Shown: positions 27,914 to 40,375, counted from the first letter of the stretch. The stretch is DNA of 64,000 nt from an uncultured Pelagibacteraceae bacterium (GCA_902581775.1 CACHPJ010000005.1:1-64000), one strand, 5' to 3'. The notes: a model not told the origin generated them from the letters alone. Program-made: numbers and translations.

Positions 27914-28738
27914 ATGAAAAATTATAAACCAGGTCTATACATAGTTTCAACACCAATAGGTAATCTTGATGATATAACATTAAGGTCTTTAAATGTATTA
28001 AAAAATTCCGACATAATTTTGTGTGAAGATACAAGGCGAACTTTAAAAATATGCAATCATTTTAAAATACGAAAAAGACTGGTCTCTTACCACAAATTTA
28101 ATGAAAGGAAAGAACTTGGTAAAATATTAGAATTTTTAAAAACAGGCATGAAAATAGCTTTAGTCTCTGATGCCGGCACACCATTAATATCTGACCCAGG
28201 CAATTTATTAATTAACGAATGTATAAAGGAAAATATTCAAATAATACCAATACCTGGGGCTTCATCGATTACAGCTGCATTCAGCGTTTCTGGATTTGAA
28301 GATAAATTTTTATTTTATGGATTTTTACCTAAAACAGAATTTCAACTTAAAAAAGCAATATTAACTTTAAAAGATTTAAATTACTCACTAATATTTTTTC
28401 TTCCAGGTTTAAAAATAGATTTCTATTTAAAAGTTTTTAAAGATTATCTTCCTAATCGTAATATTTTAATAGCAAGAGAGATTACTAAAATTCATGAGAC
28501 TTTTTATAGAGGAGAAGTAAATAGCATTGAGTATTTTAAAAAAACCTTAAAAGGCGAAATAACGGTTGTAATATCAAAAAAAAATAATAAAGATCAAATA
28601 ACTGATTCTCAAATTAAAGATATGGCAAAAATTTTAATAAAAAAAAATAGTTTGAAAGATGTAGTAAATAAAATCTATCTAAAAGAAGGGGTGGCAAAAA
28701 AAAGAATTTATAACATTTGTCTTCAAATAAAAAAATGA
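27914..28738 (+). CDS. rsmI: RsmI, 16S rRNA 2'-O-methyltransferase (C1402)
   Basis: RsmI methylates the 2'-OH of C1402. I set the start at ATG 27914 (274 residues), which gives the standard opening GLYIVSTPIGNLDDITLRS; the track's earlier start only translates the divergent neighbour. The motifs CEDTRRTLKI, LVSDAGTPLISDPG and PIPGASSITAAFSVSGF are diagnostic of this tetrapyrrole-methylase-fold family. It overlaps the BON lipoprotein by 4 bases. The yraN gene that often follows rsmI is absent. Confidence 0.95.
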   Translation: MKNYKPGLYIVSTPIGNLDDITLRSLNVLKNSDIILCEDTRRTLKICNHFKIRKRLVSYHKFNERKELGKILEFLKTGMKIALVSDAGTPLISDPGNLLINECIKENIQIIPIPGASSITAAFSVSGFEDKFLFYGFLPKTEFQLKKAILTLKDLNYSLIFFLPGLKIDFYLKVFKDYLPNRNILIAREITKIHETFYRGEVNSIEYFKKTLKGEITVVISKKNNKDQITDSQIKDMAKILIKKNSLKDVVNKIYLKEGVAKKRIYNICLQIKK

Positions 28739-29318
28739 AATTTTTTTCTACTATATTAGTCATTGTTTTAACTTTAACTTCGTGTGCATCAAAAAATGTT
28801 GGCACGTTTGGCAAAGGGGTAAGTATTAGCTTTGATCCAAGAACAGTAGGAATGCAAATTGATGATACAATTATGCAAAAAAGTCTGGTAGGCAGATTAA
28901 CTTTTGCTGAAAAAAAATATTTCTTGTCTATACAAGTAGAAGTCCTAGATGGAAGAATATTCTTAACTGGAAAAGTAGATGAACCTGAGGAAAAAATCAA
29001 AATTACCAAATTTGCTTGGGAGACTAAAGGTGTAAGATCTGTAAACAATGCCATAGAAATAAAAGGTAACTCATCTTTTAAATCTACTGCTCAAGATGTT
29101 TTAATTACCTCACAATTAAGAACAGCGATGATATTTAGCAAAATAATTAAATCTTCAAATTATAGTTTGGAAACAATAAATAAAAAAATTTACATATTTG
29201 GAATAGCTATGGACGAAAAAGAAAAAGAAGAAGTTGTAAAAGAAGCGAATAAAATCTACAATGTTGAAAATGTTCTACCTACTATTTACCTGGTTTCTGA
29301 ATTAAGTAGAAATAAAAA

Positions 29319-29322
<4 letters not shown>
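28735..29322 (+). CDS. BON-domain lipoprotein
   Basis: From ATG 28735 (195 residues; the track start is 6 codons earlier inside rsmI) the protein has a lipoprotein signal with lipobox LTLTSCASK. It then carries one or two BON-like domains, the clearest being EVLDGRIFLTGKVDEPEEK followed by KGVRSVNNAIEIKG, with a second around KKIYIFGIAMDEKEKE. It resembles the DolP (YraP) class of outer-membrane lipoproteins, which in enterobacteria is also found near rsmI. A role in outer-membrane maintenance is inferred from that context. Confidence 0.83.
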
Positions 29323-31604
<2,282 letters not shown>

Positions 31605-31662
31605 TAGTTTTTTTAGTATGTAATATAAATAAGAATAAATCACTGATAATTTTGGCTTTATT

Positions 31663-33195
31663 ATGAATTTACTATCATCGACTACAGTTTTTAGTTTTTT
31701 TACACTTATTAGTAGGATTTTAGGATATTTAAGAGATATTTTAATAGCCATTTTTATGGGAGCTACAGTATATGCCGACGCTTTTTTTGTGGCATTTAGA
31801 CTGCCCAATACTTTCAGAAGACTGTTTGCAGAAGGAACATTCAATGCTGCTTTCATTCCAAGTTTTTCATCAGAAAAAGTCAAAGGCACTAAATATGCTA
31901 AAAAATTTGCTGATGATGTTTTAGTATTAATTTCTTTAATACTATTATTTATTGTTTTAATTGCTGAAATTTTTATGCCTGTTTTAGTTTACCTTATTGC
32001 CCCAGGATTTGTGGAAAATGATTTTAAATTTAATCTTGCTATAGAATTAACTAGAGTAACTTTCCCTTTTTTATTTTTAGTAAGCATATCATCTTTTTTT
32101 TCAGGAATTTTAAATTCAAATAATAAGTTTGCAGCTGCAGCTGCAGCACCAATAATATTAAATATAGTGATGATAATTGCAATAATATTTTCGTATTTTT
32201 ATGATAGCAATTATTCTAAAAACTTATCTTACAGCGTAACACTAGCTGGGATAATTCAGTTATTTTTTCTAATTTTTTTCACAAAAAAATATTACAAACC
32301 ATCAATTAAATTAAAAATTAAAATTAATAAGAATGTAAAATTTTTTTTCAAAAAATTATTACCCAGTATTTTTTCATCTGGGATTAATCAAATAAATATT
32401 CTAATTGGAACTATTATTGCTTCGTTTCAAGTTGGGGCAGTTTCTTATTTATATTACGCAGATAGAATTTATCAAATTAACTTAGCAATAGCCGGTATAG
32501 CTGTAAGCACAATCTCTTTACCAATTTTATCTTCAGCTCTAAAGGCTGGTAATGAAAAAAAAGTAAATAAAATTCAAAATAAATCTCTGGAACTTTCACT
32601 TCTTTTGTCTGCGCCAGCATGTGCGGGTTTAATTATTGCCTCTGAGGAAATTGTAAATGCATTATTTGGTTATGGATCTTTTAAAGCAGAAGACGTCAAG
32701 TTGACATCTAAAGCGTTAATGTATTTTGGTTTTGGAATACCGGCTTTTGCTATTATTAAAATATTTGCAAATCTTTTTTTTGCTAGACATAATACTGAAA
32801 CACCTTTTCATGTTTCTTTAGTTGTAGTATTAATAAATGTTTTTATTAGCTTAATTTTTTTTAAAAGTATCGGTTTTATAATAATTCCTATAGCGACATC
32901 AATATCTGCTTGGGTTGGAGCTACAATCTATGTATTTTTATTAATAGGTAGGAAATATTTAATATTTAAAAAAGATAATATTATTAATGCTTTAAAAATA
33001 ATTTTATCCACTATTTTGATGTCAGTTGCTTTACTTTTAGTGTTAGAACATTTTAATTCACAATTGATATATTCAAATTCCTTTAAGTTCATTTATGTAT
33101 TATTTATTGTATTATCACTAGCAATGTTTTATTTATTATTGTGCAATCTAATGGGAATACTAAAAAATAAAAAAGATAATAATTACCAAGTATGA
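31663..33195 (+). CDS. murJ: MurJ, lipid II flippase
   Basis: MurJ (MviN) flips lipid II for peptidoglycan synthesis. The 510-residue protein is hydrophobic throughout with about 14 membrane segments. It opens with [20 protein letters not shown] and has the family motif [29 protein letters not shown]. It is followed by trpS with a 4-base overlap. The 58-base gap to the divergent maeB start is AT-rich and contains no clear promoter. Confidence 0.96.
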   Translation: MNLLSSTTVFSFFTLISRILGYLRDILIAIFMGATVYADAFFVAFRLPNTFRRLFAEGTFNAAFIPSFSSEKVKGTKYAKKFADDVLVLISLILLFIVLIAEIFMPVLVYLIAPGFVENDFKFNLAIELTRVTFPFLFLVSISSFFSGILNSNNKFAAAAAAPIILNIVMIIAIIFSYFYDSNYSKNLSYSVTLAGIIQLFFLIFFTKKYYKPSIKLKIKINKNVKFFFKKLLPSIFSSGINQINILIGTIIASFQVGAVSYLYYADRIYQINLAIAGIAVSTISLPILSSALKAGNEKKVNKIQNKSLELSLLLSAPACAGLIIASEEIVNALFGYGSFKAEDVKLTSKALMYFGFGIPAFAIIKIFANLFFARHNTETPFHVSLVVVLINVFISLIFFKSIGFIIIPIATSISAWVGATIYVFLLIGRKYLIFKKDNIINALKIILSTILMSVALLLVLEHFNSQLIYSNSFKFIYVLFIVLSLAMFYLLLCNLMGILKNKKDNNYQV

Positions 33196-34196
33196 GTAAT
33201 AAAATGACAGCTTTTTCTGGTGTTCAACCAACTGGAAATCTTCATCTAGGTAATTATCTTGGTGCTTTGAAACATTTTGTTTCTTTGCAAAAAAAAATGG
33301 AATGCATATATTGCATTGTTGATTTACACGCTATAACTACATTTCAAAAACCTGAAGCTTTAAAATCAAATATTTTAGAAACAACGGCTGGATTTATTGC
33401 CTCCGGCTTAGATCACGAAAAAAGTATAATATTTAACCAATCTTCAGTTAGTGGGCATGCAGAGCTTGCTTGGATATTAAATTGTGTCTCAAGAGTTGGC
33501 TGGCTAAATAGAATGACTCAATTTAAAGATAAGGCTGGCTCAGACAAAGAAAAAGCTAGTGTCGGTCTTTATATTTACCCTAATTTAATGGCCGCTGATA
33601 TCCTGCTCTATAAAGCTACACATGTTCCAGTGGGGGCAGATCAAAAACAACATATAGAACTTTCTAGAGATATAGCACTAAAATTTAATAATGATTTTAA
33701 TGCTAAAAATTTTTTCCCTTTACCGGAACCATTAATACCAAAAAAAATTTCTAGAATTATGAGTTTAAGGGATGGATTAAAAAAAATGAGTAAATCTGAA
33801 GAGTCTGATTATTCTAGAATAAATCTAAAAGATGAAGCTGACGAAATTGTAAAAAAAATAAAAAAAGCAAAAACAGATTCAAAACCGATTCCGTCAGACG
33901 AAAAAGAACTTATGAAAAGACCAGAAGCATTAAATTTATTAACCATCTATTCAGATCTTACGAATAAATCAATCAATGATGTTCTTAAAGATATGGCAGG
34001 AAAAGATTTTTCTCATCTTAAAACTAATTTATCAGAAATGCTTGTAGAGAAAATTTGCCCAATAGGTAAAGAGATAAAAAAGATGCTTGGAGATAGTATT
34101 TTTTTAAAAGAAATTTTGAAAAAAGGTCGAGAAAAAGCCAATATTAGAGCTGAGGAAAACTTAAAAAAGATACGTGATATAGTGGGTCTAATATAA
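33192..34196 (+). CDS. trpS: Tryptophanyl-tRNA synthetase
   Basis: This 334-residue class I synthetase charges tRNA-Trp. The HIGH-equivalent is [15 protein letters not shown], the KMSKS-equivalent is [10 protein letters not shown], and the AMP/Trp-binding region shows [17 protein letters not shown] and [15 protein letters not shown]. It overlaps the murJ stop (ATGA), suggesting co-translation. The 13-base gap to nfuA is pure A/T. Confidence 0.96.
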   Translation: MSNKMTAFSGVQPTGNLHLGNYLGALKHFVSLQKKMECIYCIVDLHAITTFQKPEALKSNILETTAGFIASGLDHEKSIIFNQSSVSGHAELAWILNCVSRVGWLNRMTQFKDKAGSDKEKASVGLYIYPNLMAADILLYKATHVPVGADQKQHIELSRDIALKFNNDFNAKNFFPLPEPLIPKKISRIMSLRDGLKKMSKSEESDYSRINLKDEADEIVKKIKKAKTDSKPIPSDEKELMKRPEALNLLTIYSDLTNKSINDVLKDMAGKDFSHLKTNLSEMLVEKICPIGKEIKKMLGDSIFLKEILKKGREKANIRAEENLKKIRDIVGLI

Positions 34197-34209
34197 TATA
34201 ATTATAATT

Positions 34210-34752
34210 ATGATAACCACTGAAATTACACCTAACCCAAATTCTTTAAAATTTTTGTCTGAAGAAATTATCTCAGAAGTCGGTGCAGAAGAGTTTCAAA
34301 AAAAAGACATCTCAAACATAAATAACTCTTTTATAAAAGATTTGTTAAACTTTGATGGTGTTGAACTTGTTTTATTGTCAAAAAATTTTTTGTCGGTAAA
34401 AAAAAATGATACTGTATCTTGGGACGCTTTAAAACCAACAGTAATTTCACATATAAATGATCATTTTGAGAAAAACAAAGGGCCAATCTTAGTTGATAAA
34501 GTTGAAGACGAAAAAAAGGACACTGATGAAACTGTTAAAAAGATTAAAGAAATTTTGGACACAAAAATTAGGCCCGCTGTAGCAAGAGACGGCGGGGACA
34601 TTAAGTTTAAATCTTTTGAAAATGGTATCGTCATAGTTGAACTTCAAGGAAGCTGCTCTGGTTGCCCAAGCTCATTAATGACCCTTAAACAGGGTGTACA
34701 GAACTTATTATGTCACTATGTTAAAGAAGTTAAATCTGTTAAAGCTTTATAG
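34210..34752 (+). CDS. NfuA-like iron-sulphur cluster carrier
   Basis: The 180-residue protein has an N-terminal Nfu-N domain (ITTEITPNPNSLKFLSEEII) and a C-terminal NifU-like domain with the Fe-S ligand motif GSCSGCPSSLMTLKQGVQN. It would carry 4Fe-4S clusters to apoproteins; clients in this window include MiaB and Nth. The two-domain architecture is the common alphaproteobacterial NfuA form. Confidence 0.93.
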   Translation: MITTEITPNPNSLKFLSEEIISEVGAEEFQKKDISNINNSFIKDLLNFDGVELVLLSKNFLSVKKNDTVSWDALKPTVISHINDHFEKNKGPILVDKVEDEKKDTDETVKKIKEILDTKIRPAVARDGGDIKFKSFENGIVIVELQGSCSGCPSSLMTLKQGVQNLLCHYVKEVKSVKAL

Positions 34753-34754
34753 GA

Positions 34755-36212
34755 ATGAAAAAAAATACATCATATAGAGAAAAGTTAATTGAGTTAGCTA
34801 ACATTTATAAAGTTACAGATATAATCAATTATATAAAAAATAAGAAATATTTAACTACGGCTCAAATAGAGCATATCTTAAAAAAAAATAATGTTCCAAT
34901 ACCAACTGAGATAAATAAAAGCATTATAGAAATCCAAACAAAAAAAATTAAAAAACCCATTAGTTCTTTAAGCAGATCAGTTTCAGATTATTTTAATTCT
35001 TTGATAAAAGTTTTTTTGAAATCAATCAGAGGTATAGGACATCTATTTTTATCTATATTTAATTCAATATTTAAATTGATTTCATATATAAATAAAACAA
35101 CTGTTAAAATTTTAAATAGTGCTCATAATTTTCAAGTTCATGAGAAAAAAGCAAATAAGATACTTACAACTTTTATCGCCTCAGCTTTTGTTGTTTTAAT
35201 AATTATAAGTGGATTTTATATTAAAGATATTATTTTAGAATTTAATAAAATAGACAGTGACAAAATAGTAAAAAAAGAAACACAAGATAAAAAGATCATA
35301 ACTGAAAAAAAACAACCAGAGAAAAAACCTCAAATTACAAAAAAAGAGAATGAACAAAAATTGGTTAAAAAACCCCAGCAGAAAGAGAAAATAAAGAAAA
35401 ATAGTGGCTCATCAAAAGAATTTGTATTACCAAATTTAAATTTAAAGACAGATACAATTTTAAGCTTATTTAAAGATGTTGACTATGATTTAAAAACTGT
35501 GAGATACCAAAAAAAGGTTAAGCCTATTTATTTTACGCAATTTCCCAAGGATTTAGATGAAATTAAAGATACAAAACTTAAAAAAGAAACCTTTATTCAA
35601 ATAGTTTTACCGCTGATTGTAGCTGAAAATGAAAAAATTTATGATGACAGAGTTAAACTTAAAAAAATTACCTCGAAAAAAATGACATCTGATAAAGAAA
35701 AACTTTGGCTTAGACAAAAACTTAGAGAGTACAAAGTTAAAAGCTCAAACATGAAAGAATTGGAAAAGCGAATGGACATAATTCCAGTTTCTATAGCTAT
35801 AGCACAGGCAGCTAAAGAAAGTGGATGGGGAACATCAAGATTCGCCTTAGAAGGCAATGCAATTTTTGGTCAGTGGACTTGGACTGGGCAAGGTATAGAA
35901 CCTCTATCAAAAGGAAAAAATGAAGGCCATAAAATTTTAAGATTCCCGATTTTAAGAGCTTCGGTAAAAGCTTATAAAAATAATCTAAATACTCACAAAG
36001 GCTACACGGATTTTAGAGAAAAAAGATATAGTCTAAGAAAGAAGAAAAGAAAAATAAAAGGTTTAGACTTGACCATCACTCTTGACAAATATGCTCAAAC
36101 TGGAAAAGAATACACGGAAATTTTGGAACAAATAATAAAACAAAACAACTTAACGGATTTCGAAACTGTGCAATTAACTAATTCAATTATCAAGAAAGAA
36201 CTTAACCTCTAA
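34755..36212 (+). CDS. Membrane-anchored Bax-like glucosaminidase-family protein
   Basis: The 485-residue protein has a basic N-terminal 130 residues, one hydrophobic segment (about 138-158, LTTFIASAFVVLIIISGFYI), a Lys/Gln/Glu-rich linker with repeated KKPQ-like units, and a C-terminal Bax/glucosaminidase domain. This contains PVSIAIAQAAKESGWGTSRF, with the catalytic-type Glu, and GNAIFGQWTWTGQG. Such enzymes cleave peptidoglycan glycan strands. The long cytoplasmic-side N-terminus is unlike Escherichia coli Bax. It overlaps the convergent deacetylase by 4 bases. Confidence 0.82.
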   Translation: MKKNTSYREKLIELANIYKVTDIINYIKNKKYLTTAQIEHILKKNNVPIPTEINKSIIEIQTKKIKKPISSLSRSVSDYFNSLIKVFLKSIRGIGHLFLSIFNSIFKLISYINKTTVKILNSAHNFQVHEKKANKILTTFIASAFVVLIIISGFYIKDIILEFNKIDSDKIVKKETQDKKIITEKKQPEKKPQITKKENEQKLVKKPQQKEKIKKNSGSSKEFVLPNLNLKTDTILSLFKDVDYDLKTVRYQKKVKPIYFTQFPKDLDEIKDTKLKKETFIQIVLPLIVAENEKIYDDRVKLKKITSKKMTSDKEKLWLRQKLREYKVKSSNMKELEKRMDIIPVSIAIAQAAKESGWGTSRFALEGNAIFGQWTWTGQGIEPLSKGKNEGHKILRFPILRASVKAYKNNLNTHKGYTDFREKRYSLRKKKRKIKGLDLTITLDKYAQTGKEYTEILEQIIKQNNLTDFETVQLTNSIIKKELNL

Positions 36213-37258
36213 TTAATTTCAGCTACAACAAACTGTAAACCAAGCCACCTATAATATCCGTTCTTTTCTCTTAAGGAGCAATTAATTCTTCCCCTTTCGG
36301 TGACAAATTTTCCTCGTAATTTGATTTCTAACTTGTTTTCTTCAATAAAATTGATAATTGAATTTCTCCACTCATTTTCTTCATTTGAAAAACAGTTAAT
36401 TGACTTAAGGTTATTAATATTTTTATCAAATTCAATTAAAACTTTTGGCGGATTATTTTTATCACTTATATATCTTTCTTCTGGTTTAATAGATTTATAT
36501 TTAAACGGCAAAGTCTTTAAGATTGTTTTAAATCTATCTAGCTTTCCATATTTTTCATTAATTGGATAACGTGGTAGTTCTAACATATTTTTGGATTTAA
36601 AAATTACTCCTGAATGTTGTCCAAAAGCATATTTAAAATCTAATTCATTTACTATTTTTTTAAAATTATTGCTGTATTCTCCAAAAGGATAAGAAAAAAA
36701 AGGAGAATTAGATCCTAGCTCTGATTTAAAAATTGAAATTGATTTGGACAAATCCTCTTTGATTGAATCATATTTATCATCTACTAAATATTCATGAGAG
36801 TGACTATGATTACCTATAAAACCTATTTCACTTTCATGAATCTCCTTTATCTCGCTCCAAGTCATATACCCATTCTTTCCTACCTCTCTTGTGCTTACAA
36901 AAAGAATAAAGGGAATTCTGTTTTTTTGTAAAAAGGGCCAAGCCTTTTCATAAAAAGATTCAAAACCATCATCTATTGTTATCAAAGCTTTTTTTTGATT
37001 AAAATTTTTCAAACTTTCTTCAAAATTATTAGGATTAACAAAAGTAATTTTTTCACTTCTAATCATATTCATTTGTTTTATAAAATCTTCCATTCTTATA
37101 TTAGTTGAGGGATATTTATTTTCATCAAATCTGTGATACATTAATGTTATAAGACCATAATCATCAATATTTTTAGCTTGAGAATTTGAATTGTATGATG
37201 AATTAAAAATATTTATAAACAATATTATGATAAGAAATTTTTTAATTTTAAGCTGCAT
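36209..37258 (-). CDS. Polysaccharide deacetylase (NodB-like) family protein, exported
   Basis: The 349-residue protein (ATG 37258; the track adds 12 residues) has an N-terminal hydrophobic signal (IKKFLIIILFINIFNSSY) and the NodB fold: LMYHRFDE, ALITIDDGFESFYEKAWPFL with the metal-binding Asp pair, and FIGNHSHSHEYL with the HxxxH metal ligands. The C-terminal 100 residues form an extra domain I do not recognise. The substrate is unknown. The first 32 bases overlap the 5' end of the divergent tsaB. Confidence 0.85.
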   Translation of the reverse strand: MQLKIKKFLIIILFINIFNSSYNSNSQAKNIDDYGLITLMYHRFDENKYPSTNIRMEDFIKQMNMIRSEKITFVNPNNFEESLKNFNQKKALITIDDGFESFYEKAWPFLQKNRIPFILFVSTREVGKNGYMTWSEIKEIHESEIGFIGNHSHSHEYLVDDKYDSIKEDLSKSISIFKSELGSNSPFFSYPFGEYSNNFKKIVNELDFKYAFGQHSGVIFKSKNMLELPRYPINEKYGKLDRFKTILKTLPFKYKSIKPEERYISDKNNPPKVLIEFDKNINNLKSINCFSNEENEWRNSIINFIEENKLEIKLRGKFVTERGRINCSLREKNGYYRWLGLQFVVAEIN

Positions 37259-37610
37259 AGGCAAAAAAGATATAATAGGTTTAAAAATTGACAATAGTTT
37301 TACAATCCATAAAATTAAAGAGTCTATTCATAATAGCGATTTATTATCCAAAATTATATTAGATTTTTTAAAAAAAAATAACACAATTGTTGATAATCAA
37401 TTTTCTATAATAATTAATCAAGGACCTGGAAGTTTTTCTTCAATCCGGACTTCGCTAACTGTGGCAAAAGGTATAAAAATCTCAACTGGGGCAAATATTT
37501 ATGGTTATAAGCAAAATCAATTACCTGACTTTAAGCTTGAAACTATTGAAAAATTAATAAAACAAAATAAACTAGAAAATAAATTGATTAAACCAGTGTA
37601 TTTAAGTTAA
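37227..37610 (+). CDS. tsaB: TsaB-like protein for tRNA t6A synthesis, short form
   Basis: From ATG 37227 the protein is 127 residues. The central segment INQGPGSFSSIRTSLTVAKGIKISTG matches the TsaB signature GPGSFTGxRxGxxxAKGLA. Typical TsaB is about 200-230 residues, so the C-terminal half is missing while the half used for TsaD binding is kept. The location just before fur/mur and miaB matches other alphaproteobacteria, although rimI, often found here, is absent. Its start lies inside the divergent deacetylase gene. Confidence 0.8.
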   Translation: MIRNFLILSCIGKKDIIGLKIDNSFTIHKIKESIHNSDLLSKIILDFLKKNNTIVDNQFSIIINQGPGSFSSIRTSLTVAKGIKISTGANIYGYKQNQLPDFKLETIEKLIKQNKLENKLIKPVYLS

Positions 37611-37624
37611 GTTAAAATAATTAT

Positions 37625-38044
37625 ATGAGTATTATTGAAAATAAATGTAAGGAAAAAGGGGTCAGACTAACCGATCAAAGAAAAGTTATTGCAAAAGTTT
37701 TATCAGAGTCCAAAGAGATTTATGGTTCAAAAGACCATCCAGATGTCGATGAATTACATAAAAGAGTTTCAGTTATTGATGATAAAATAAGTATAGCCAC
37801 AGTATACCGTACAGTTAAATTATTTGAGGAAGCAGGTATATTGATTAAGCACGATTTTAAAGCCGGCAAGGCAAGATACGAAATTAATGATAACCATAAT
37901 CATTTAATCGATATAAACAGTGGAGAGATCGTTGAATTTGTAGACAAAGATATTGAAGAACTTCAAACTAAAATAGCACAAAAGTTAGGCTATAAACTAG
38001 TAGATCACAAACTAGAACTTTACGGATCTAAAATTAAAAAATAA
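37625..38044 (+). CDS. Fur-family metalloregulator (Fur/Mur type)
   Basis: The 139-residue protein has the Fur winged helix (GVRLTDQRKVIAKVLSES, SIATVYRTVKLFEEAGIL) and a metal-site region reading HNHLIDINSGEIVEF. The CxxC structural zinc motifs of Escherichia coli Fur are missing, as in many alphaproteobacterial Fur/Mur proteins, where the protein often responds to manganese. Whether it senses iron or manganese cannot be read here. A second family member, Irr, is at 53.3 kb. Confidence 0.9.
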   Translation: MSIIENKCKEKGVRLTDQRKVIAKVLSESKEIYGSKDHPDVDELHKRVSVIDDKISIATVYRTVKLFEEAGILIKHDFKAGKARYEINDNHNHLIDINSGEIVEFVDKDIEELQTKIAQKLGYKLVDHKLELYGSKIKK

Positions 38045-38045
38045 T

Positions 38046-39377
38046 TTGACAAAAAAAATCTTTATAAAAACCTTTGGATGCCAAATGAATGAATACGATA
38101 GTAGTCGTATTTTAGATCTATTAAAAAAAAGTGATTATGAAAAAACTGAAAATTCAGAAAATGTAGATTGTTATTTAATAAACACGTGCCATATCAGGGA
38201 AAAAGCTACCGAAAAAGTTTTTCATGACGTGGGAAGAATAAAAAAAAATTACCGTAATAAAAAAAAACCAATTGTTTTAATAGCTGGTTGTGTTGCTCAA
38301 GCAGAAGGAGAGATTATACTGAAAAATGATAAATATATTGATGCAGTAATTGGCCCTCAATCTTATCAAGAACTACCGAAAATTATTAAAGGGATAGAAG
38401 AAAAGAGAAGCAGATCTAATTTTACCGAATTTGAGACAATTGAAAAATTTGATCAACTTAATTTGATAAAGAATTCTAACACTAAAATATCATCTTTTTT
38501 AACTATTCAAGAGGGCTGTGATAAATTCTGTAAATTTTGTGTTGTGCCTTATACACGTGGTCCAGAATATTCAAGATCATTTAAAGAGTTAATAGAGGAG
38601 TCAAAACAATTAATCCAAAATGGAGCAAAGGAAATCACTTTACTAGGACAAAACGTTAACGCATATAATTCTAGTAACAAAAAATTATCTGATCTTATTA
38701 TTCAGCTTGAAAATTTAAAAGGTTTGGAAAGAATTAGGTATACCACTTCTCATCCTAATGATATGACAGATGATTTAATAGATGTTCACGGCACTTCAAA
38801 AAAATTAATGCCCCACTTACATTTACCCTTACAATCAGGATCTTCAAAAATTTTAAAAAGTATGAACCGCAATCATTCAATAGATCATTATCTTAAAATA
38901 ATCCAAAAATTGAAAAAAAGAAAACCAAACATAAAATTTTCAAGTGATTTTATAATAGCTTACCCAGGTGAAACCGAAGAAGATTTTAATGATACTTTAA
39001 AAGTTTTAAAAAGCGTTGGTTTTATTAATACCTACTCATTTGTTTTTAGTGCTAGGCCAGGAACACCAGCCGATTTATTAAGTTTGATTGAAGATAATAT
39101 ATCAAAAAAAAGACTTCAACTGTTTCAAGAAATAGCAGAAAAAATCAAAATAGACTATAGACAAACTTTAATAGAAAAAAAAGTTAAAGTACTATTTGAA
39201 AATCGAATTTCTGAAAATAAATATTTTGGAAGAGATGAATATCTTAATTCAGTTATTGTTCAAAGCGTAAATAATTTAGTTGGAAGAAATATTGAAATTA
39301 AGATTAAAAGATGTAATCATCAAACTCTTTTTGGTGATATAATAGAAAATCCTAGTGAAAAAAATTTTGCAGCATAA
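38046..39377 (+). CDS. miaB: MiaB, tRNA 2-methylthio-N6-isopentenyladenosine synthase
   Basis: This radical-SAM methylthiotransferase of 443 residues modifies A37. It has an N-terminal cluster domain (KTFGCQMNEYDS, INTCHIREKA, IAGCVAQAEG), the radical-SAM triad EGCDKFCKFCVVPYTRGPE and a C-terminal TRAM domain. The start is TTG 38046, one base after the fur stop; family alignment (TKKIFIKTFGCQMN) supports it. Confidence 0.96.
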   Translation: MTKKIFIKTFGCQMNEYDSSRILDLLKKSDYEKTENSENVDCYLINTCHIREKATEKVFHDVGRIKKNYRNKKKPIVLIAGCVAQAEGEIILKNDKYIDAVIGPQSYQELPKIIKGIEEKRSRSNFTEFETIEKFDQLNLIKNSNTKISSFLTIQEGCDKFCKFCVVPYTRGPEYSRSFKELIEESKQLIQNGAKEITLLGQNVNAYNSSNKKLSDLIIQLENLKGLERIRYTTSHPNDMTDDLIDVHGTSKKLMPHLHLPLQSGSSKILKSMNRNHSIDHYLKIIQKLKKRKPNIKFSSDFIIAYPGETEEDFNDTLKVLKSVGFINTYSFVFSARPGTPADLLSLIEDNISKKRLQLFQEIAEKIKIDYRQTLIEKKVKVLFENRISENKYFGRDEYLNSVIVQSVNNLVGRNIEIKIKRCNHQTLFGDIIENPSEKNFAA

Positions 39378-40375
39378 TGTCCCAAATTTCTAAAGTAGAT
39401 CAGAACTTAATTATAAAAAAGATAGATAAAGAAACAATTAATATTCAAGTTCTTGATAATGAGATGTTAGCTTCGATTGTTGGTGAATTTAATAAAAATC
39501 TAACAAAGTTAGAAACTTTGACAAACTCAAAAATTTTTTTCAGGGGTAATTCTATAACTATTAAGGGTGAAGATGATTCGACATTAAGAGCTTCCGAAGC
39601 CATTAAATTCTTAGGAAGTAAATATATTTTAACTAATCTTATCGATAATAATGATATAATACATTCTGTGAAAATGGAAAAAAATTCAAATAACGGCAAC
39701 ATTCATTCTTTAGGAGAACTCATCAAAACTCCCAAACAATCAGTTATTGCTCGATCAGTAAAACAAGACGAATACATAAAGGCACTTAAGAACAATCAAA
39801 TTATTATGGCACTCGGGCCAGCAGGAACTGGAAAAAGTTTCCTAGCAGTTTCTGTAGCCATAACAATGTTAATGGAAAAAAAAGTGGATAGGGTCATATT
39901 GTCGAGGCCAGCAGTTGAGGCAGGAGAAAAATTAGGTTTTTTACCTGGTGACATGAAAGAAAAAGTTGATCCTTATTTAAGACCTTTATACGACGCGTTG
40001 TACGATCTTTTTGGATTTGAAAAAATACAAAAAAAAATTGAAACTGGAGAAATTGAAATTGCTCCATTAGCTTTTATGCGAGGAAGGACTCTTAAAAATT
40101 CATTCGCAATTTTAGATGAAGCACAAAATGCTACTTCCACACAAATAAAAATGTTTCTTACTAGAATAGGTGAAAATTCAAAACTTGTTGTAAACGGTGA
40201 CCCGTCGCAAATAGATCTTATTAATAAATCTTATTCAGGTTTAATTAAGTCAAAAAAAATTCTTGAAAAAATTAAAGAAATCAAAATCATAGAATTTGAT
40301 CATAAAGATGTGGTGAGACATCCACTAGTTTCCAAAATTATTCAAGCCTATCAAAAAGTTGATGATAAAAGTTAA
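39377..40375 (+). CDS. PhoH-family ATPase
   Basis: The 332-residue protein has an N-terminal KH-like region (GNSITIKGEDDSTLRASEAI), then the PhoH P-loop IMALGPAGTGKSFLAVSVA, VDRVILSRPAVEAGEKLGFLPGDM, and Walker B FAILDEAQNATSTQIKMFLTR. It is a helicase-superfamily ATPase presumed to act in RNA metabolism, and is regularly encoded next to ybeY. It overlaps miaB and ybeY by 1 and 14 bases. Confidence 0.93.
   Translation: MSQISKVDQNLIIKKIDKETINIQVLDNEMLASIVGEFNKNLTKLETLTNSKIFFRGNSITIKGEDDSTLRASEAIKFLGSKYILTNLIDNNDIIHSVKMEKNSNNGNIHSLGELIKTPKQSVIARSVKQDEYIKALKNNQIIMALGPAGTGKSFLAVSVAITMLMEKKVDRVILSRPAVEAGEKLGFLPGDMKEKVDPYLRPLYDALYDLFGFEKIQKKIETGEIEIAPLAFMRGRTLKNSFAILDEAQNATSTQIKMFLTRIGENSKLVVNGDPSQIDLINKSYSGLIKSKKILEKIKEIKIIEFDHKDVVRHPLVSKIIQAYQKVDDKS

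Noticed and set aside
31605-31889. 95-residue N-terminal extension of malic enzyme in the ORF track
   Set aside because: No family similarity and it overlaps the divergent murJ start region; ATG 31604 gives the normal MaeB N-terminus.
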